From the NCBI GenBank assembly GCA_910575615.1, contig CAJTEX010000012.1, forward strand, positions 1 to 64,000: a DNA stretch of 64,000 nucleotides. Direction: 5' to 3'. The notes under the pieces are model-generated. The model worked only from the letters and a program-made list of their open reading frames with translations, did no database searches and was not told where the DNA came from. This document shows, in pieces, positions 62,777 to 64,000 of this stretch; the stretch's first letter is position 1, and the number at the start of each line of letters is the position of its first letter. Origin of the DNA: Bacteroidales bacterium (GTDB lineage Bacteria > Bacteroidota > Bacteroidia > Bacteroidales > Muribaculaceae). Both the position numbers and the translations under genes were made by a program.

Positions 62777-64000
62777 TTATTTCCTGATGTTCCTTATTTC
62801 TTCGATTTCCGGGAAGCGGAAGAGCAAGGCTCCCCCGAGATACACGGCGGCCCCGGCGGCGATGGCGCAGACGAGCGACAGCCAGCCGTTGCCCAAGGCG
62901 TTGGCCGTCAGCCGCGCGGCGACGAACATAGCCCCCGACAGCAACAACGTCGGAAACAGGTCGCGCAGCTGGGCGATGATTCCCATCCCGAGGAACTTCC
63001 CGTTGTAGTGGGTGTTCCACACAAGCGACAGCAATGAACTGCACACGCTCCCCCAGCACATGGCTTCCAGCCCCATTGGGATGGTGACACACAGGATGGC
63101 TACACCCTGTATCTTCTTTATGATCTCAAGCCTGAGGAACAGGTCGCTGCGCCCCTTTACCATGAGGTAGTTGAGGTTTATGGCGTGGATGGGATACCAC
63201 ATGCTGGAAAAGGCGATGATGGAAAGCAGAGACGCCGCGTATATCCATCGGTCTGTGTACAGCACATTTATCAGGGGAAATGCCACACCGCCTAATCCGA
63301 GGCAAAGAGGGAATATCACAAATGCCGCCAGGCGCAGAGTCCGGCGATAGCCGTTTTTCAACGTCTCGTCATTGTCCTGTAGCTTGCATAAGGTCGGGTA
63401 CGTCACCGACTGTAATATGCTTGTCGGAACGGATGACGCGAGCTGGGTCAGGCTTGACGCCCGGTTGTAGAATGCGAGGTCGGCTGATTTGTAGACCTTT
63501 CCGATGGTGATGGCGTATATGTTGCTGTAAAGGGTGTCAAGCAGCCTCGACCCAAGCATCTTGGAACCGAAGCCGAAAAACTCCTTGAAGCTTTTCTTCG
63601 AGAACACGAAAGATGGGCGCCATTTCACCTTACACCATACGAAAACGGATGTGATTATGGTTGATGCAAGGCTCTGGAACACCAGTGCCCAGACTTTGAA
63701 ATCAAGATATGCGAACACAATACCTACGCACCCTGATATAATCGCTCCACAGAGATTGAATTTGGTCAATGCCTTGAAATTCATTTCCGCGTTAAGCAGT
63801 GTGCGGTGTACACCCACCAGCGAGCCGATTACAAGCCTGATTGATGTAACTCTCAGAATTGGTGATAATTCAGTCATTCCATAGAAGTCAGCCACCAATG
63901 GCGCGCATAAAAATAGAATGCTGTAACAGATAATGGCGATTATAATATTGAACCAATATACAGTGCTGCAGTCCTCTTGTGTACGGTGATTTTTTCGAAT
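62777..64000 (-). CDS. Wzx-type oligosaccharide flippase, right copy (5' end outside window)
   Basis: The C-terminal 407 residues of a MOP-superfamily flippase; the frame stays open to the right edge, so the N terminus lies beyond. An internal TTG at 63898 is not a start: preceding codons (WFNIIIAIICYSILFLCAPL) encode an expected membrane segment. About ten membrane segments are present, with GFGSKMLGSRLLDTLYSNIYAITIGKVYKSADLAFYNRA matching the same region of the left flippase. Likely flips the repeat unit built by the right-hand gene group. Confidence 0.9.
   Translation of the reverse strand: MRKNHRTQEDCSTVYWFNIIIAIICYSILFLCAPLVADFYGMTELSPILRVTSIRLVIGSLVGVHRTLLNAEMNFKALTKFNLCGAIISGCVGIVFAYLDFKVWALVFQSLASTIITSVFVWCKVKWRPSFVFSKKSFKEFFGFGSKMLGSRLLDTLYSNIYAITIGKVYKSADLAFYNRASSLTQLASSVPTSILQSVTYPTLCKLQDNDETLKNGYRRTLRLAAFVIFPLCLGLGGVAFPLINVLYTDRWIYAASLLSIIAFSSMWYPIHAINLNYLMVKGRSDLFLRLEIIKKIQGVAILCVTIPMGLEAMCWGSVCSSLLSLVWNTHYNGKFLGMGIIAQLRDLFPTLLLSGAMFVAARLTANALGNGWLSLVCAIAAGAAVYLGGALLFRFPEIEEIRNIRK

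Noticed and set aside
63898-64000. Treating 63898 as the start of the right flippase
   Set aside because: The codon is TTG and the upstream frame to the window edge encodes an expected membrane helix, so the gene is partial.

Overview
The window looks like chromosomal DNA of a Bacteroidales bacterium, most likely a Muribaculaceae-type gut commensal. This rests on recurrent promoters of the Bacteroidetes kind (TTTG, a gap of 19-21 nt, then TAnnTTTG), Bacteroidales-typical families (DUF5606, DUF3943, DPP5-type S9 peptidase, class III fructose bisphosphatase, DcaP-like porin) and moderately high G+C. The taxon is inferred from gene content, not from a database search.

Left part (1-6.9 kb, mostly minus strand): the 5' end of an ISAon1-like transposase gene at the edge; a tsaC-type gene, a WcaJ/CpsE-type sugar-phosphate transferase and a ClC channel in one operon; fbp; a small lipoprotein. 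A tRNA-Gly(CCC) gene with its own promoter follows. From 7.4 to 20.3 kb are a DcaP-like porin, a secreted SGNH esterase plus GH5 glycanase pair, groES-groEL behind a possible sigma-54-type promoter with phased TGGCAG repeats, dpp5, valS, a glycine-zipper OmpA lipoprotein and a DUF5606 protein.

Middle part: a five-gene minus-strand export operon (ABC ATPase, two MacB-like permeases, adaptor, TolC) at 20.4-26.0 kb. It is followed by an intergenic stretch that looks like a free-standing structured RNA gene (about 26.15-26.49 kb) with its own promoter and terminator. Then come DUF3943, a LolC/E-like permease, rsfS-ftsH, and an operon of a small membrane protein, dxs, trkA and trkH. rlmH, nadC, a HAD phosphatase, a MATE exporter with a COG2509 flavoprotein, a DUF695-like protein and a TPR protein complete the housekeeping part.

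Right part (44.6-64 kb, all minus strand): a large surface-glycan (capsule, exopolysaccharide or O-antigen) locus that continues past the right edge. It holds two Wzx-type flippases, two Wzy/WaaL-type polymerases or ligases, nine glycosyltransferases, three left-handed-beta-helix acyltransferases, a VioA/PglE-type aminotransferase and a CapK-like adenylating enzyme. The last gene of the run is an integrase-like protein that has a core-binding domain but no catalytic domain. The set looks like two glycan units joined end to end: a flippase near the right edge through the polymerase at 52.6 kb plus two GT4 genes, then a second flippase and polymerase at 47.6-50.3 kb. The initiating sugar transferase at 2.2-3.6 kb could start repeat units for such a locus.
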